A stretch of DNA of 64,000 nucleotides from the NCBI GenBank assembly GCA_021396245.1, contig WNYE01000115.1, positions 43,158 through 107,157 on the forward strand, given 5' to 3'. The position numbers were made by a program, and so were the translations under genes. Shown here piece by piece: positions 31,502-44,149 of the stretch. The notes beneath the pieces are model-generated. The model saw nothing but the letters and a program-made list of their open reading frames with translations, made no database searches and was not told the origin of the DNA. Every line of letters begins with the position of its first letter. The first letter of the stretch is position 1. This DNA is from Sporothrix humicola. Lineage: Eukaryota > Ascomycota > Sordariomycetes > Ophiostomatales > Ophiostomataceae.

Positions 31502-34500
31502 TGTGGATGTGGATGATGGGATTAGTTGAGAGTTGAGGAAGGCGGATGATGGGGATAGTCGTCGTTATAAAGATAGCATGCCGGATGGTCAATGTCGATG
31601 TGCTTGCTTTGTGGTGATTGTGTGCTATTTCCAAAATAATGGCTGGACTCGTCTCAACACAGTTGAACGGTCGAATTGAATATGACAATAGACGACTGTA
31701 AGTTGAAAATCAAAAGAAGATGGGTATCCAAAAAGAGTGAAGGCGAGAAGGTAAGGACCGAAGAGAAACACAGTTCCTGTAAATTGTCGGATGAAAAGTT
31801 GTTGAAAAATGTCGAATGTCGAAACCAAGTCGATATCGAATGTCGTGAAGAAAGAAGAGAAACTCGGACCCGCCGTCAAACTTTTACACTCGAAAGAGAG
31901 TGAACAGGAGAAAAAGAAGAAAGAAGAGATGGCGATGAGAGAGAGTGTAGGGAGAGAGATGGCTTCTCTTTCGTCTTTGATGCCAAAGACAAAGAGGTCG
32001 TTCACGCAACGAAGCAATCCGAAAGTCGAAGCGACGATGCGTGAAGAGGAAAGGAAAGAAAGAGAAAGGAGAGGAAAGCGAAAGCGAGAGAATAGAGAGA
32101 GAGAACAGAAGAGAGGGGGAGAGATAGGGAGGCCACTCAGTGTGTGCGTGTGAGAGAGAGACCCAACAGACAGGCCCTACTGGAAAGTCGACCAGGGGCA
32201 GTCGCAGAAACGCCAAGAAGTGAGTCGGGTGCAGGACGATGCCAGACCCCCGTCAGTGTCGGAGGATGGGGGAGGGAACAGAGAAAGGAAAAGCAAGGTG
32301 AAGAGACAGAGGAAGAGGCAGAGCCAGAGAGAAGCAAACGACCAGCGTTCGCAGTCCGTGGTCCAGGCGATCAACAGTGGACCGCAAGCCTGGTCTGAAG
32401 CTGCAAGCCCGGTCAAAGAGCGAAATGCAATGCGAAGAGAAAACGCAGCGGTGTCATGCAAAAAGCAGAAATGCGATACTGAGAAACGTGGGCTGTCCAC
32501 GCAATAACACACCAAAAGATCCCTTCCACTCGATAATAATAGACGGCTCGACAGCTTTTAGACGTTTTTGCGGGCTGTCGGACGAGGATGTGCAGTAGAT
32601 CGCGGTGGCGGGCGTGTGATCGACAAAAGGGAGGAGGGGGAATAGCAGTGAACGACACTGCGAATAACAGCAATATTGGGCAGACGGTGAGGCAAAGCGA
32701 GTTTTCGGTAACGAGAGTGAGGGCAGATGTGCGAGATATTTGCAGAGTAATTGCAAAATAAATAAATGGGAGCTTGCAAAATATGAGGAAATGCGGTTCT
32801 AATAAAGCGGTTTGCGTATTGACGATGTTTGTCTTTTCTGTTTCCTTCCGAAAACAAAGCTGTAGACAAGCGCCGGATCGGCAGTGGAAAAGAGATATGG
32901 GAAACAAAGATAGCCCTGACGATGCCCGAAAATAAGAGACAAGACAAACGCAAAATGAGTGTATGGCTCTCCGTGCTCGGATTTCAAGACAGCCGACGAT
33001 GTCAATTCAGGAGTTTCTGTGAGAAGAAAGAGGAAGAGGTAACAATGGGCGTCTATTGTCAAATCCGGACGAACATGGGGAACACGGCCGCCTGCAAAGA
33101 GACCACAGCGATCTTGGTTGGATGTGAGACGATGAGAGAGAAGAGACAGGAAGACGCAGAAAAAGAAAGACAGGAGGCCAGACAGAAGAAAGTCCTGAAA
33201 AGAAACACAGGGGAAAGGAAATGTGCAGAGCCGCCGGAAGAGCAGCCAAATCGAGGAGAACAATGGCCAGCAGGCCCACGATAACGGAAGACCGAGAGCA
33301 AAAAGCAACATGGACCCCATCAAAAAGAGCGAAAGAGAGAATGGGGTTCTCAACAGAAGACCCATTTGTCTGTCCACTGGCCACTTGATGTTGGGTAGGT
33401 TTGAAGCAGGGGTATTTGCAGGGGTGTAAAGAGGGCGGGAAGCATGCAGGAACAGATCGAATACGCAAGCAAGAAAGCAAAAGAAAGCAATTGAACAGAA
33501 GAACAACTTCATTATCCCTACAGACTCGAGCAAGCCACTTCTGCAACGAAAAGCGAGAATATGCAGCTGAAAGCGAGTGTCAAAACAAGCAAAAAATAGA
33601 CGACTCGATGGTTAAAACAATCAAAACAAAGCAGAGAAGCAACGGCTAGAAACGCCTGTCAAGATCCGATGTCAAATGCAAAATGGCTTGAAGCTCGAAG
33701 CCAAGCCTCCAGGGCCCACGGTCCCGACGGCGCCATTTTGCCATGCGGGCAGCGAAGGGATGTGGATGAGGATCAGAAGAGAGAGAAGAAAAACAGAGAA
33801 AGGTCGATATGCGCCCTGCAGCGCAGTGCTCATGAAGAGAGAATTGAAGAGCGAGGAACTCAAGTTGGGGAGACGTTCGTCAGGAGGCTCGTAGCGTGGT
33901 CTGCAAGAAGAGGGAGGACCTGAAGCTAGTCCTCTTTGGGACATCTGCGACTGCCCCAAACAGCCAATTGCGCCTTCTGATTGGCCAACGGCTGGTCCCT
34001 GAGAGGAAGGAGGGAAGAGGGAAAGAGGGAAAGAGTGGAGCCCCTGGCGGGAGATTTGGCAGCCGCCCTTATTGACTGGAGAGAAACCAAAAAGGAGCCA
34101 AAAAGGGCGGGCCACACCGCGACCAGGGACGAAACAGTGTGGGTGAGCACGGCCAGGCCAGTCAGCGCCTGAGGAGGCCACTGGCAGAGGGGACCACTCT
34201 ATCTGAATATGCAGAGACGCTCTGTGAGTTCAAAAAGTTGGAGAGGCCAACGAGGTCCGGCGTCGCGCCTGCCGTCTTGAAACACGCGAGGGGACGACTA
34301 AATTAGGAAAGAGGAAGGAGACAACAGGGAAAGTATGTCATGCAGGAGCCAATGAGAATGGCGAGAGCAAGGAAAGAGGAAAGAACGGCATCGATTTATG
34401 AAAGAAATACGTCGTAAAGATGGGAAACAAAATCAAAGGCTCGAAAATATCGGGCGAAACGACGAGAAACGACAAGAAATGACAAGACAAAATATCAGAT

Positions 34501-35040
34501 GCCACGCCTTTCCATCTTGGTATTTTACTGTAACACTCTTGCACTGCCTTTGCGCACAGAGACACAAGAGAAGCCTCCCGGATAAATTGGCAAAAATTGG
34601 CATTGGAATCAGGCATTGCCAGAAAAACACAGTATTTACGTCGTAAGGTTGATGGAAATAAGGTGAAATGACCAAAGAAATAAAGAGGGGAATACGCCGT
34701 AGATAAATAGGTGACGTCGCCCGGGCCAGTCCCAACACGGATGTCTGCTGCCACTCTGGGCTCCTCTGAGCAACAAGCCAAACCGCTTTGGTCACGACAG
34801 CGGAGACACAGCAGATTGCGCCGTGCTATTGTGATATTGGACTCCAGCGATCCGGATGACGGCACACGGTGAACAGAGATAATCTCGTCAGATACTGTGT
34901 ACAGTCGTAAGGCAAACGGTCGCCCGCAAGGCTCGGATTAATTTTACTTTATATTTCTCTATATCTTGAAGCTTCTATTTTCGTCTTCATTCAGTCGTTC
35001 ACGTACTTATAGTGTTGTCTGCCTGCTCCGCACCGGAGTA
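31502..35040. other. Long intergenic region (3.5 kb) upstream of KCH1
   Basis: No gene I can support on either strand. 31880-33560 is strongly purine-rich on the plus strand with GAGA-type runs, such as 32040-32160, so most short frames read as Lys/Glu/Arg on one strand and Ser/Leu/Phe on the other. CCAAT/ATTGG elements occur near 33960-33990. It likely holds the KCH1 promoter, perhaps with a long leader, and the 3' UTR of the histidine phosphatase gene. Confidence 0.55.
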
Positions 35041-35871
35041 TTATGCCGCCACCTTAACCTCCTGCTGCTCGCGCAACGCCGTCTCGTAGTCGCGAATGTC
35101 CTCCGGGCGCGGCTTGGGCCAGTGGGCCTGCTCCGACGCCAGGAAGCCGTGGTAGACGGACGCTAGCTCCAGTTGCTCCTGGGCTGTCAGCTCGACCGTC
35201 GACCCGCGCCGCCGCTCGCAGCTCTCGGTCGTCTCCTTGAGCGAGGCGTTCTCGTCGTTGTTGTCGACAAACTGGTACGACCGCCACTCGGTGTTCTTCC
35301 AGCCGGTGCCCCGTCCGGGGTCGACGCCCTCGTAGTCCTCGGTCAGAAAGTGCAGGAACCCGCCGTGCGTCACCACCACGACGCGGTCGTCTTCTGCCAG
35401 GTCCTTGGTCAGGTCTCTCAAAATCACGCGCGCCGACTTGGCCCGCGCCGCCAGCACCGGCAGAGCAAACGCGTACGGGCTGCCGGGGCCCTTGTTCGTC
35501 CAGCCAATGTGCAGCCGCGACAGGTCGACCTTGTCGGCGGGGAACAAGTCCGTCTGCTTCTCGAGCTCCACCCGCGAAGTGCCGACGTCTGACGGCATGG
35601 CCGACACCTCCTGGAGCTCGGGCACGCCCAGAACACGGACGCCGCGCTCCGACACCGGCGCAAACGACAGTAGCGTCGTCTGCAGCGTGCGGCGCAGCGG
35701 CGAGGCGAGCAGCATGCGCACCTTGGCATGGTTCTCGGGACCGTAGGCCTTTTGGAGCGTCGCACACTGCTCCTCGCCGAGCGGCGTCAGCAGCGGATCG
35801 GGCATTCTCAGGTTGTCCGAGCACAGGTTGTGGAAGCCCTGGGCATGGCGGACAAAGTCGATGACAACCAT
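35041..35871 (-). CDS. Histidine phosphatase (phosphoglycerate mutase-like) family protein
   Basis: A single exon of 276 residues. The phosphohistidine motif is VRHAQG, with R8 and H9. The second Arg is in SPLRRTLQT (about 60-61), and the second catalytic His is H169 in VVVVTHGGF. A PELQE segment (about 84-88) supplies the usual acidic residue. The arrangement fits the small cytosolic branch of the histidine phosphatase superfamily found in fungi, often annotated 'phosphoglycerate mutase family'. The insert between the two histidine halves suggests a phosphatase rather than a glycolytic mutase. The substrate is unknown. Confidence 0.9.
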   Translation of the reverse strand: MVVIDFVRHAQGFHNLCSDNLRMPDPLLTPLGEEQCATLQKAYGPENHAKVRMLLASPLRRTLQTTLLSFAPVSERGVRVLGVPELQEVSAMPSDVGTSRVELEKQTDLFPADKVDLSRLHIGWTNKGPGSPYAFALPVLAARAKSARVILRDLTKDLAEDDRVVVVTHGGFLHFLTEDYEGVDPGRGTGWKNTEWRSYQFVDNNDENASLKETTESCERRRGSTVELTAQEQLELASVYHGFLASEQAHWPKPRPEDIRDYETALREQQEVKVAA

Positions 35872-36743
35872 GGTGGGGGTTTGGGTGACCTTCGTGGGAG
35901 TGTGGGGTATTATTAAATTTTTCCGGGGGGTCTGGGGACCGTTGTCGGGGTTGACGTCGACTGTCGAGAGATCGTGAATTTCAAGATGTGGGTGGGAATG
36001 GGAGCAAAAGAGACTGGTTGTGTGGATTTAGGGTTGACGATGTTCAAAAGGAAAGAGGGAGAGAGAAGAAAAGGAAAGAGCGGAAGAGATCACGGGAGAG
36101 AGGAAGGGAATGACGGGAATATGAAAAACTGTGTCGTAATGTGACAAAACACGAAGGCGCTCCCCTTCGGGCAGGAATGACCGACCACCGAAAGCCGGCC
36201 GTAAGAACCGTAAAAAAACTCCGCAAAAGGAAGGCGAGTGTATGCACGATGTATGGACAGGCAAGAGACAGCCAGGCACACCCGCCAAAATAGGCTCCGG
36301 GCACGGCGCCGTTACGGCCCACGTGCAGCTGTGAGTCAAATGCAGCACGTCGATTGGACTGGATTTGGATTGAATTGGCAGTTCTTGGTCGTAAATACAG
36401 CGAACATAACGTAATTTTGCGCCGGTCAAGGCCTAAGAAACTAAAAATTCCACCGTCTTAGAAAACTAGCAATTGTAAGTCGCAGTTTCCCTTTTTGGGT
36501 AATCCGCGATCGCCTAACACTTTTTGCCTTCATCGTCACTGCCAGTACATCGTGCTTTCCTTGTGAAGATGTAAACAGTCATATGTAGCAAGAACCTAGA
36601 CTCCGGATACGGCCCCTTTTTGTGAAGAAGAATGGCTCAGGAACAAACATTTCCACCATATTGAGCATCCCGACAACGGTACCAAACCACACCTCGAACT
36701 TCGACTTCGACCGCAACAATGGCCGTTCTCGCATCCGAACAGC
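35872..36743. other. Intergenic region upstream of the histidine phosphatase gene
   Basis: 872 bp with GA-rich stretches (36050-36110) and no coding signal. It serves as promoter for the minus-strand phosphatase and 3' region of the hypothetical gene to the right. Confidence 0.55.
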
Positions 36744-37475
36744 CTAGTCCTCCCTTTTGGGCACCGGATTGCGAACGAAGGTTGAGGCAAGAAGACGCCG
36801 AAGTCGAGCGTTTTTGTCGTCTGCATTTGCCTTGCCAGTCGAGCCCCGTTTGGTCACACCGGCCGCCTGGCTTGCAGTGACCCGTCGAGCAATGGCAGCG
36901 GCCCGTGTCACTCTCGGTGCGCTGAACCGGTTCGGCAGCACACCAATACATGCCGTTCTCATGTCGGCTCGATGACGAGGAACGATCGTTCTTGTTGGCG
37001 GCGTCTTTCTGAACGACAACGGATCATCCTCACCCGGACGCACTCGCCGCTGTTGGTACACCGTGACGTCGACGCCGCCATCAAGACCCTGGGCCAGCGA
37101 CTTGGGCGCCGGTTTGACGTAGCCAAAAGCGACACGGCGGGCGCGGTCGAGCAGCACAATCTTGCGGCCTGTGGGCATGTCCGGCGCGTCGGGCATGTTC
37201 GAGTAGAGGCGGCGGGCCCTGTCCATGAGGCGGACCACATCGCGGTTTTCGTTGGCGAGGTACCGCCCGTCGTCACGAAACCGGACGCCAATGTCGTCGT
37301 CGTCGTCGCTTTCCGACTCTGGCTGGATACCGCCCTTGACTGTCCATCGGTCGTAGAATTCTTGTGCATCCTTGAGCTCGGCGGCGGCGATTTTGGCGGC
37401 TCTCGTTTGCCGGGGCACATATGTGCACTTCATCTGGTCGTCAAAGACGATGTCGACAGGTGGTTCTTTGGGCAT
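36744..37475 (-). CDS. Hypothetical basic protein with acidic patch
   Basis: A single exon of 243 residues with an unambiguous ATG at 37475 and GC-rich codons, so it is probably real. I do not recognise it. The N terminus is MPKEPPVDIVFDDQMKC. An acidic run (ESESDDDDDIG) lies at about 53-63. The middle has YLANENRDVVRLMDRARRLY and then GRKIVLLDRARRVAFGY, two similar RAR-containing helices. The last ~80 residues are Arg/Lys/Ala-rich (VTRAAAIARRVTASQ). There is no signal peptide or membrane segment. A small nuclear or RNA-associated protein is possible from composition but is only a guess. Confidence 0.65.
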   Translation of the reverse strand: MPKEPPVDIVFDDQMKCTYVPRQTRAAKIAAAELKDAQEFYDRWTVKGGIQPESESDDDDDIGVRFRDDGRYLANENRDVVRLMDRARRLYSNMPDAPDMPTGRKIVLLDRARRVAFGYVKPAPKSLAQGLDGGVDVTVYQQRRVRPGEDDPLSFRKTPPTRTIVPRHRADMRTACIGVLPNRFSAPRVTRAAAIARRVTASQAAGVTKRGSTGKANADDKNARLRRLLASTFVRNPVPKRED

Positions 37476-37874
37476 TTTTTTTGTGCTGTTGTATCCGGCG
37501 AATATTTTTAGTAAGTTATAAGATGTCGTTGATTTTCTTTTGGATTTTTATTTGAAAACACGACTCGAAAACAAAAACAACTGTATTTTGGCTTAATTTT
37601 CAACAATCTGAAAAAAAGAGAAGCAAAATAAAAATGTTGAAAAATTGCCGATAATAAATTATCCGCAGTATTTTATTTTAAAAAAGACACAGGCACTCCT
37701 GTCGTCACACAAAACGAACAAAGAATCACGACGTGTTTGACGGTGCATGTCGAAAGGGAGAATGGCCCAATCCGGCTGCTCTTTGTTTTCATTCACACAT
37801 TTCGCTACCAACTAACCAACAAACATACAAACGCTAACAATTCCATAGGATAACTGTAACACTTGGCCAATTCA
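37476..37874. other. Intergenic region, AT-rich
   Basis: 399 bp of AT-rich sequence (37520-37690 especially) between two minus-strand genes. No gene. It contains the hypothetical gene's upstream region and the 3' end of the rhamnogalacturonase transcript. Confidence 0.6.
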
Positions 37875-39341
37875 TTATTTCCGACCCTTTGCTGCCGCCG
37901 CAGTTGCTGCTGCACCGCCCATCAGCTTGCTGTACGGCGTTGCTCCAGGATAGAAACTGGTTGGCACTGGCGGAATGGGAATACTGGCCGACAGCCCCAG
38001 AGACGTGAGATCGGCTGCCATCGTCGGCGCATTCCAGCCCGAGGGAGCGGATGCAACTGTCACTGTCGTCACAGCATAGGCTGCTGCCTGTGCACCACCG
38101 CCTCCTTTCAAACAAACGCCCTCGCCGTATGCATTGCCGCACTTGTACAGCTCGCGCGAGCCCGTCTCGGTCCAGATGGCAAAGTCGCTGACCCGGATGT
38201 TGTAGCAGGGCTTTGCATCCGGGCAGAGAATCTGGACAGGCGCGCGGCGGTTGCCGTCGCTGCACGAGCCGTGCCAGCCCGTGAAGTTGAGGTCGCGGAA
38301 GAGGACGCCGTCGCCGGGCTGTTTCTTGAGTTGCGACCAGTTGGCGTCAATGTCGAGCGTGTAGGCGTTGTGCCTGCCAATGAAATTGCTAAAGGAACAG
38401 TCGCGCACGGTGCCGCCGCCGCCATTGGACTTGATCATCATCATCTGGTTGCAGTTGGCCGAGTAGACCTTGTCGAAGCGGATGTCGTGGATGTCGATGG
38501 CGCTTCCGCCGAGACTTCCCATTGCGCAGCCTACGTCATCAGTACGGTTACGCAATCAATGTTATTCATAGGTGGTGGGTGACTTACCTCCTGACCAGTT
38601 GCAGTAGATGTTCTCGATCAACATGTACTTTGACGGGTCCTTGATGGTGACGCACTCGTCGCGGTTCGACACCTCAATGTCGTGCAGCCACATGTTGGAC
38701 CCGGACACGTCGATGCCGTCCAGGCCGCCCTTGTCGCCGCCGCGGATAATCATGTTGTACACCTCGCCGTTGGTCGTTTGGTCCATGAACAGGTGGAACA
38801 GCGGCGAGTCGACGAGGGCAATGTCGTGGATGGAAAAGTCCTGGACGTGGGCCAGCCTCAAGATGCGGCAGCCGTTCTTGTTGTCCTTGTGGTACTCGAA
38901 CCCATTGCCCTGGATGGCGCCCTGGGAGGTGCTGCTGTAGATCTCGACGTCCTTGGCCTTTTCGATAAAGATCATGTTGCCGCCGGCCGTGCCCGTCCTG
39001 TAAATAATGCCGTCGAGCTGCAGCGCCCAACCCTGGCCACCGCTCAGGCTCACCCACGTCGACATGCCATATTCGCCGGGCGGCACATAGATGGTGCCGC
39101 CGGTCTTGCACGCAGCAAAGGCCGCGACGAGGGCAGGGCCAATGTCGGACGACTTGCTGGCCTTGGCGCCGTGGTCGAGGACGTTGCACACTTTGGCGGA
39201 GCGCTTGCTGGCCGTCGATGTCTTCGGACCGACATGGCCCTGCAGCTGGGCATGGACAGTATGGGGTGCAACAAGAAGCTGGAGTGCGAGGAGGAGCGTG
39301 AGTGACAAGGCCAGTGGCCAGGAATGTGTGTTGGAGGCCAT
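37875..39341 (-). CDS. Secreted rhamnogalacturonase (GH28)
   Basis: Two exons, 39341-38588 and 38530-37875, encode 469 residues. The intron (38587-38531, 57 bp) starts GTAAGT and ends GTAG, splitting a Gly codon. A signal peptide ends at about residue 31 (VAPHTVHA before QLQG). The body has the parallel beta-helix GH28 signatures of the rhamnogalacturonase branch: VCNVLDHGAKA, IYVPPGEYGM, GGLDGIDVSGSN (acid pair at 208-211) and SNRDECVTIK (D228-E229). NWSGGCAMGSLGG spans the splice junction. It differs from polygalacturonases, which use NTD and DD motifs. It cleaves the rhamnogalacturonan backbone of pectin outside the cell. The C terminus carries a Pro/Ala/Lys tail with AATAAAA-type low complexity. 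TATA-like sequence lies about 95 bp upstream. Induction by plant wall material would be expected but is not visible. Confidence 0.93.
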
Positions 39342-40138
39342 GTTGTTACTAACAACGGAAGTCTTGATTGTGTGATGGCGTCGAAGAAGGCACAGACGAT
39401 CCTCACGATCACAGCCGACGACGAGTCAGTCGCTTACATATAGATAAAGTTTGGCCATTTCAATCCAACCCGGAGCAGTCACCCTCGTCTACGCTTGCCC
39501 ACGTTCCGAGCCGTGTTTGTGGTCTGTTTATTGGCCTTTTAGGATTGCTTTTGGATTGCTTTAGGATCACTTCTGGACACGATAGGGCCAAGCCAATTAA
39601 ACTTTTGATTCGTTTGATTCGTTTGATTTATTTGTTTCTACTATATGGCATACTATAGAAGGCCCGTCTGGGTTGGGCTTGGGAGGTGTACGTCACTTTT
39701 ATAGCCGGGGAACATGAATGTAGAAAGCATATTGTGGGGGATGGCCTTAGGTGGCTTTTACCGGCGGCAGCAAAGCTCGGGACGACAAGCCGTTTACACA
39801 GTTCTAGTACTGAGAGATCTTAAAGCACTGAAATAAACGAGCCGAGAGAGCACTTTAAAATGTGTGACGACGATAAAAACCATATTGTATTTGAGACGTG
39901 GGGTATGTGTAAAAGGAGTTTGGAGGAGTACAAGAGAGGCAGGACAATAGTGAAATAAAAGACACGAAAAGAAAAAGAGACTGGAAACTTGAACTAATAG
40001 TACCATTACAGTGACAGTAACAAGAAGACACAAAATGGCCAATAAACACAAAACAGCAGATAATGCAAATATGCATAAGATTGACAAGGAAAGGACCGAA
40101 ACAACCTCGCTTCTTCTCCCATCCCCCACACTTCCCCA
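39342..40138. other. Intergenic region between VPS27 3' end and the GH28 promoter
   Basis: 797 bp without a gene. Right of the GH28 start it includes a TATA-like stretch near 39436-39447 (minus strand). 39590-39660 is T-rich. 39830-40080 is A-rich and is probably the VPS27 3' UTR. Confidence 0.55.
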
Positions 40139-42689
40139 CTACAGCTCAATCAGAGCCTCCTCAACAACGGGCTGCTGCGGCACATGCTGCGGCGCCGACG
40201 GGAAGCTCTCCTGTGCGCCAAAGTTGTTGTAACCGCTGTTGGGCACCTGCGGCCAGGATGCTTGCCCTTGGGGCTGCTGCTGTTGATGCTGTTGTTGCGG
40301 GAGAGACTGGGGCGGGCCCGAGGTAAACTGCTGGGGCACGTGCTGGTGCTGCGATGCCGGGTGCGACCAGTATGGAGCTGAAGGTGCCTGGGGTTGGGAG
40401 GGGGCCTGCTGCTGCTGTTGCTGAGGAGGTTGTTGCTGTTGTTGAGAAGAAGGCTGTTGAGGAAGAGAGGCGGGGACGGATGCGGTGGTGGCCGGTGTCT
40501 GAGGCACCGAAGCCTGGTAGACGGACACGGACGGCTGGCGGAGGGTAGGGTAGGGCGAGGTGGCACCGGGGTCAGAGGGTGCTGTCGCGGGGCCGGTCTG
40601 CTGCGGCTGTAGTGGCTGCGACGGCTGGCCCGGTTGTTGCTGCTGCTGTTGTTGCGGGGGTGCGGCGTTGGCATTGCTAAAGTAGTACGAGGCGTTGGGG
40701 TCGGCAGAGGGCGTCGAGGCAAGCGGATCGGGAGGAGCACTCGGTGCGCCGGCGCCGGACGGGTCGTTGCTGAGATATCCCTGTGGTGCCTGAGGGGGTT
40801 GTTGCTGTTGCTGTTGCTGGGGTGGCTGTTGTGGATAGCCCTGAGGAGGCATCTGGCCGGGTGCGACCGAGTTGCGCCAGCTGTCCGACCGTTGAGGCTG
40901 CTGTCCGGGGTACGGGTTGGCAGCCGAACCACTGTACTGGGGCTGGATGGACTGCGGGGCACCATAGCCGCCGGGCTGGGCCATCTGTCTTGCGTAGTCG
41001 GGGACGGGGGCAGCTTCGCCAGTATAAAAGTTCTCCGCAGGACCACCGGCGCCCATGGGCGGGGCGGACGACTGGAGAGATGGGTAGGGCATAGAGGACA
41101 TAGAGGGCTGTTGTTGGCGCGGGGCAGGGACGTTGTAGCCGCCGAGGCTGTGCTGGTTGTAGGCCTTGGAAAGACGCTCCTCGAGCATGCGGTCGTAGTA
41201 GCGCACAACGGTCGAGAGCTTCGCGTGCAGGTCGAGCAGGGTGTCGTGCTTGCTCATAGTCTCGCCGTACGTCCGCGCCAGCTTCGGGCGCAGCGTGCCG
41301 ATGCTGTCGTAGAGCTCCTGGATCTGGGGCTCGCGCAGGATGGTGCCGGGTGGCTGCGTTTGCAGGCGGTCGACCAGCGTAGAGAACAGGTTGATGTTCT
41401 CGGCCTCGACGGGCGTCAGCTCGTAGTCGTTCTTGGGCAGGACAAAGGGCGCAGACGACGGTGCAGCGCCGTTGCTTCCGCTCTCGGTCTGCTGCCGGAA
41501 TGCCGCCGCATGCTTCTTCTTTTGCTCTTCCATGTCGGCCAGCGACGCCGCAATGGCTGCCTTGAGATCCTCATCCTCTTCCTCGGCGGAGCTCGTGGTC
41601 GGTTGAGGGGCAGTTGTCGTCGATTTCGGCGCGTTGCCGTATGCTGACGAGGACTTGCCGTTGGTCGTCTTGGAGTTGTTGTAGCTGTTCGGGTTGTTGT
41701 TTGTCGCGGCAGTCGGGCTGGTGAATGCCCGCGAGTGGCTCTGCACCTCTTCCAGACTCATGGCCAGCGCCCGCTTCAGGTCCTCGTCGAAGCTGTCTTC
41801 GATCCGCGCGTCGCGAGGCTGCATCGGCGCCTGTGTCTTGGGCTGCGAGAAGCCCGTCGGGCCGCCGCCGGCGCCACCAGTGCCTGTTCCGCCCGACGAC
41901 TTATCCGTCAGCTTGGCATAGCAGCCGTCGTCGACGCGCACGGGCTGCATGATGCCCAGGTGTGGCAGCGGCAGCGACTTGGTCGAGCACTGCTGGTCGA
42001 AGCAGTTGCCGCAGTTGCGGCAGTGGTGCTTGCGGTTCGTAAACGTGAAAGCCGTGCGGCAGCGCATGCACACGTCCGAGTCCACCCACTCGGGCGGCGC
42101 GCTGCTGTCAATCATGCTGCTGGCGACCGTCGTGCGCGGCGGGAACTGGAACCCCTCGCGCTGCAGCGTCTTGTAGACCTCGCCAATGTAGCCCAGCTCG
42201 TGGCGGCCCTCGGTGGCGGATGCCCAGGACTGAATTAATTCGAGTATTTTATTGCGCACCTCCTGGTTGATGGCGGCGGGGCCGGCGGCCTTGAGGAGCG
42301 ACGTCAGGTTGTCCATGAACTCGCGCGAGGCGATCTCGGCCAGGAAATGCGAGCCGCCGTTCTTGACGCACGTGTCTGTGAGGTTGAGGCAGCTCAGCTG
42401 TGTGTTGGGGTTCTTGTTGTCGATGCGCTTCTTGAGGGAGCGCATCGCCTCTTTGGGCTGCACCGTCTTGGACCGGATAATGTCGGAGATTTCGAGGTTG
42501 AGAGCGATGTCCTCGCTATAGGTTGGTGTTAGTGTTTTACAACGTTGTAGGAAATGGAAGACATTGGGGAACCAAGCATCATCGACTTGAAAAGAGAGAC
42601 GATGGGATGACGTACAGACTGCTGCTGGTTGCCTTCTCGATCTGCTCGTCCAGGGCCGTGTTGGCCCCGGAAGACCACCAGGACATCAT
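40139..42689 (-). CDS. VPS27: ESCRT-0 subunit Vps27 (VHS-FYVE-UIM protein)
   Basis: Two exons, 42689-42616 and 42515-40139, give 816 residues. The intron (42615-42516, 100 bp) starts GTACGT and ends CTATAG. The start is a double ATG. A VHS domain spans about 8-150 (DEQIEKATSS, then LNLTDTCVKNGGSHF). A FYVE finger at about 166-230 has WVDSDVCMRC, the PI3P-binding RKHHCRNCG and further Cys pairs. Two ubiquitin-interacting motifs follow: DEDLKRALAMSLEE (about 268-282) and DEDLKAAIAASLADM (about 340-354). A GAT-like helical region leads into a ~370-residue Gln/Pro/Ser-rich tail. The protein ends ALIEL, a clathrin-box-like terminus as in yeast Vps27. It recruits ubiquitinated cargo and ESCRT-I to endosomes. 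It lies head-to-head with the deubiquitinase gene. Confidence 0.96.
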
Positions 42690-44149
42690 CGTGGCGGCGT
42701 GAGGAAGGAAGCGATATGTATGACGCTGTAAGTCTGTTCGATGGGTGAGAGTTGTGCGTCGCAATTGACAAAAGTGAAGCTATTCGCAGATTCGAGATTC
42801 GCAACTCGTGGATCGGCGTGGCTGGGCTGGCGTAATCGGATGCCCAGTTTGGCGAGACGCGCAAGAAGTAGAAACGACTGTCGGGTCACAACGTTGATGT
42901 CGATGGGAGAGAACGCTCGCTCGATGAAAGAATAAAGTCGAGAGGAGATGATGTTGAGAGGTTTAGAGAAGTAAAGTCGATTAGGTGATGTAGATTCCAA
43001 ACTCATTCCAAATTGGCAGCTGCGTTTCGGTGCTTGCCACTTGCACCTGCTGCGGTTCAGGTTCTCAGTATTGAGTCTGCCTGCGGAGTGGATGCTGAGT
43101 GCTCGGCCACCCCTAGCGCCAGCCGGAGCCAGCACTGTACAATAAGCTCCATGATTGGCTGGAGCTTCTCTGGGAGTACCCAAATCTGTCTGCCTGGGCT
43201 TTGGAGCGAGCCTGAGGGGGGCGTTTGGGTTTGACCCGCTGTAATGACGACGCTGTGGCGTTCCTGAGCAGGATCTTCAGTGTACTGGAAGTATCCGATA
43301 CGGGCGGCTCCAGGCGCTGTTTGGCGCTATCAACGCTTTTTGGGGGCCTTGTGACAGGCGACGTCAGCGCCAGCCAGAACGCTTATGTGCATTTACAGCG
43401 TCCGCAGTCGAGAGATTGCCGCCGTTATGGCCTAAAGCGAGTAGCGTGGCAGCCCTTTGCCCTTTCCTCCCCAAACTCTCATCCCCGCCTTTGCTTTTGG
43501 TATCGCTCTGGGGCGGCAAGAGGTCGCATTAGCACTTCAGACGCATAGCGCATGCTGGCTCGTTCCTTCCCTTGGCTGGAATCAGACGGACCAACTTCCA
43601 CGACTTCCTCTCTTGTCGAATATCACCACACACAAGGAGCTAAATTCAGACCTCCTTTTTACACAGAAACACAGAGACGAACTCATCGATCTGATATCGC
43701 GACGCCCACACGATATCTCACACAACATTCTCCCCGACCAAAACGACCCTGAGAAGCAGAGGCCACGCATACTTGTGCATCCACCCCGTGACGCCACACG
43801 ACGACATCTCACCCTGGAGCCAAGTCCCTCTTTCTCTTTAACCTGTTTGCCTTTCTATCCTTTGATCTGAGAATTATCTACATTCCAACAATCCTCCTCC
43901 TCTCGACAACGATATGCGCCTGCCGTGAGACGACACAGGCACCCTTCTCCACACCTGCCGACCGCCTCATCCGCCTCCGCCATATCCAGTCTGACGGCGC
44001 CGTAAGAACCCAGATAGTCCCAGATATCGGCACTCCTAACGGCACTCACCACCTCGTCACTCTCGACGACGGTGGTGCAGAGGACGATCCCCAAACACCG
44101 ACACGAAGACACAAAGACACGAACATTTACCTCCACATACTCCCCCGCG
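42690..44149. promoter_or_regulatory. Divergent promoter region of VPS27 and the Doa4/USP8-like gene
   Basis: 1.46 kb with no supported gene. The right part (43600-44149) is C/A-rich with little G, typical of a long 5' leader for the plus-strand gene. An upstream in-frame ATG at 44072 lies in it. No TATA box is evident. Confidence 0.55.

Noticed and set aside
44072..44149. Upstream ATG extending the deubiquitinase by 26 residues
   Set aside because: The added residues (Lys/His/Thr-rich) lie in a C/A-rich leader and match no domain; the ATG at 44150 directly precedes the conserved N-terminal region.
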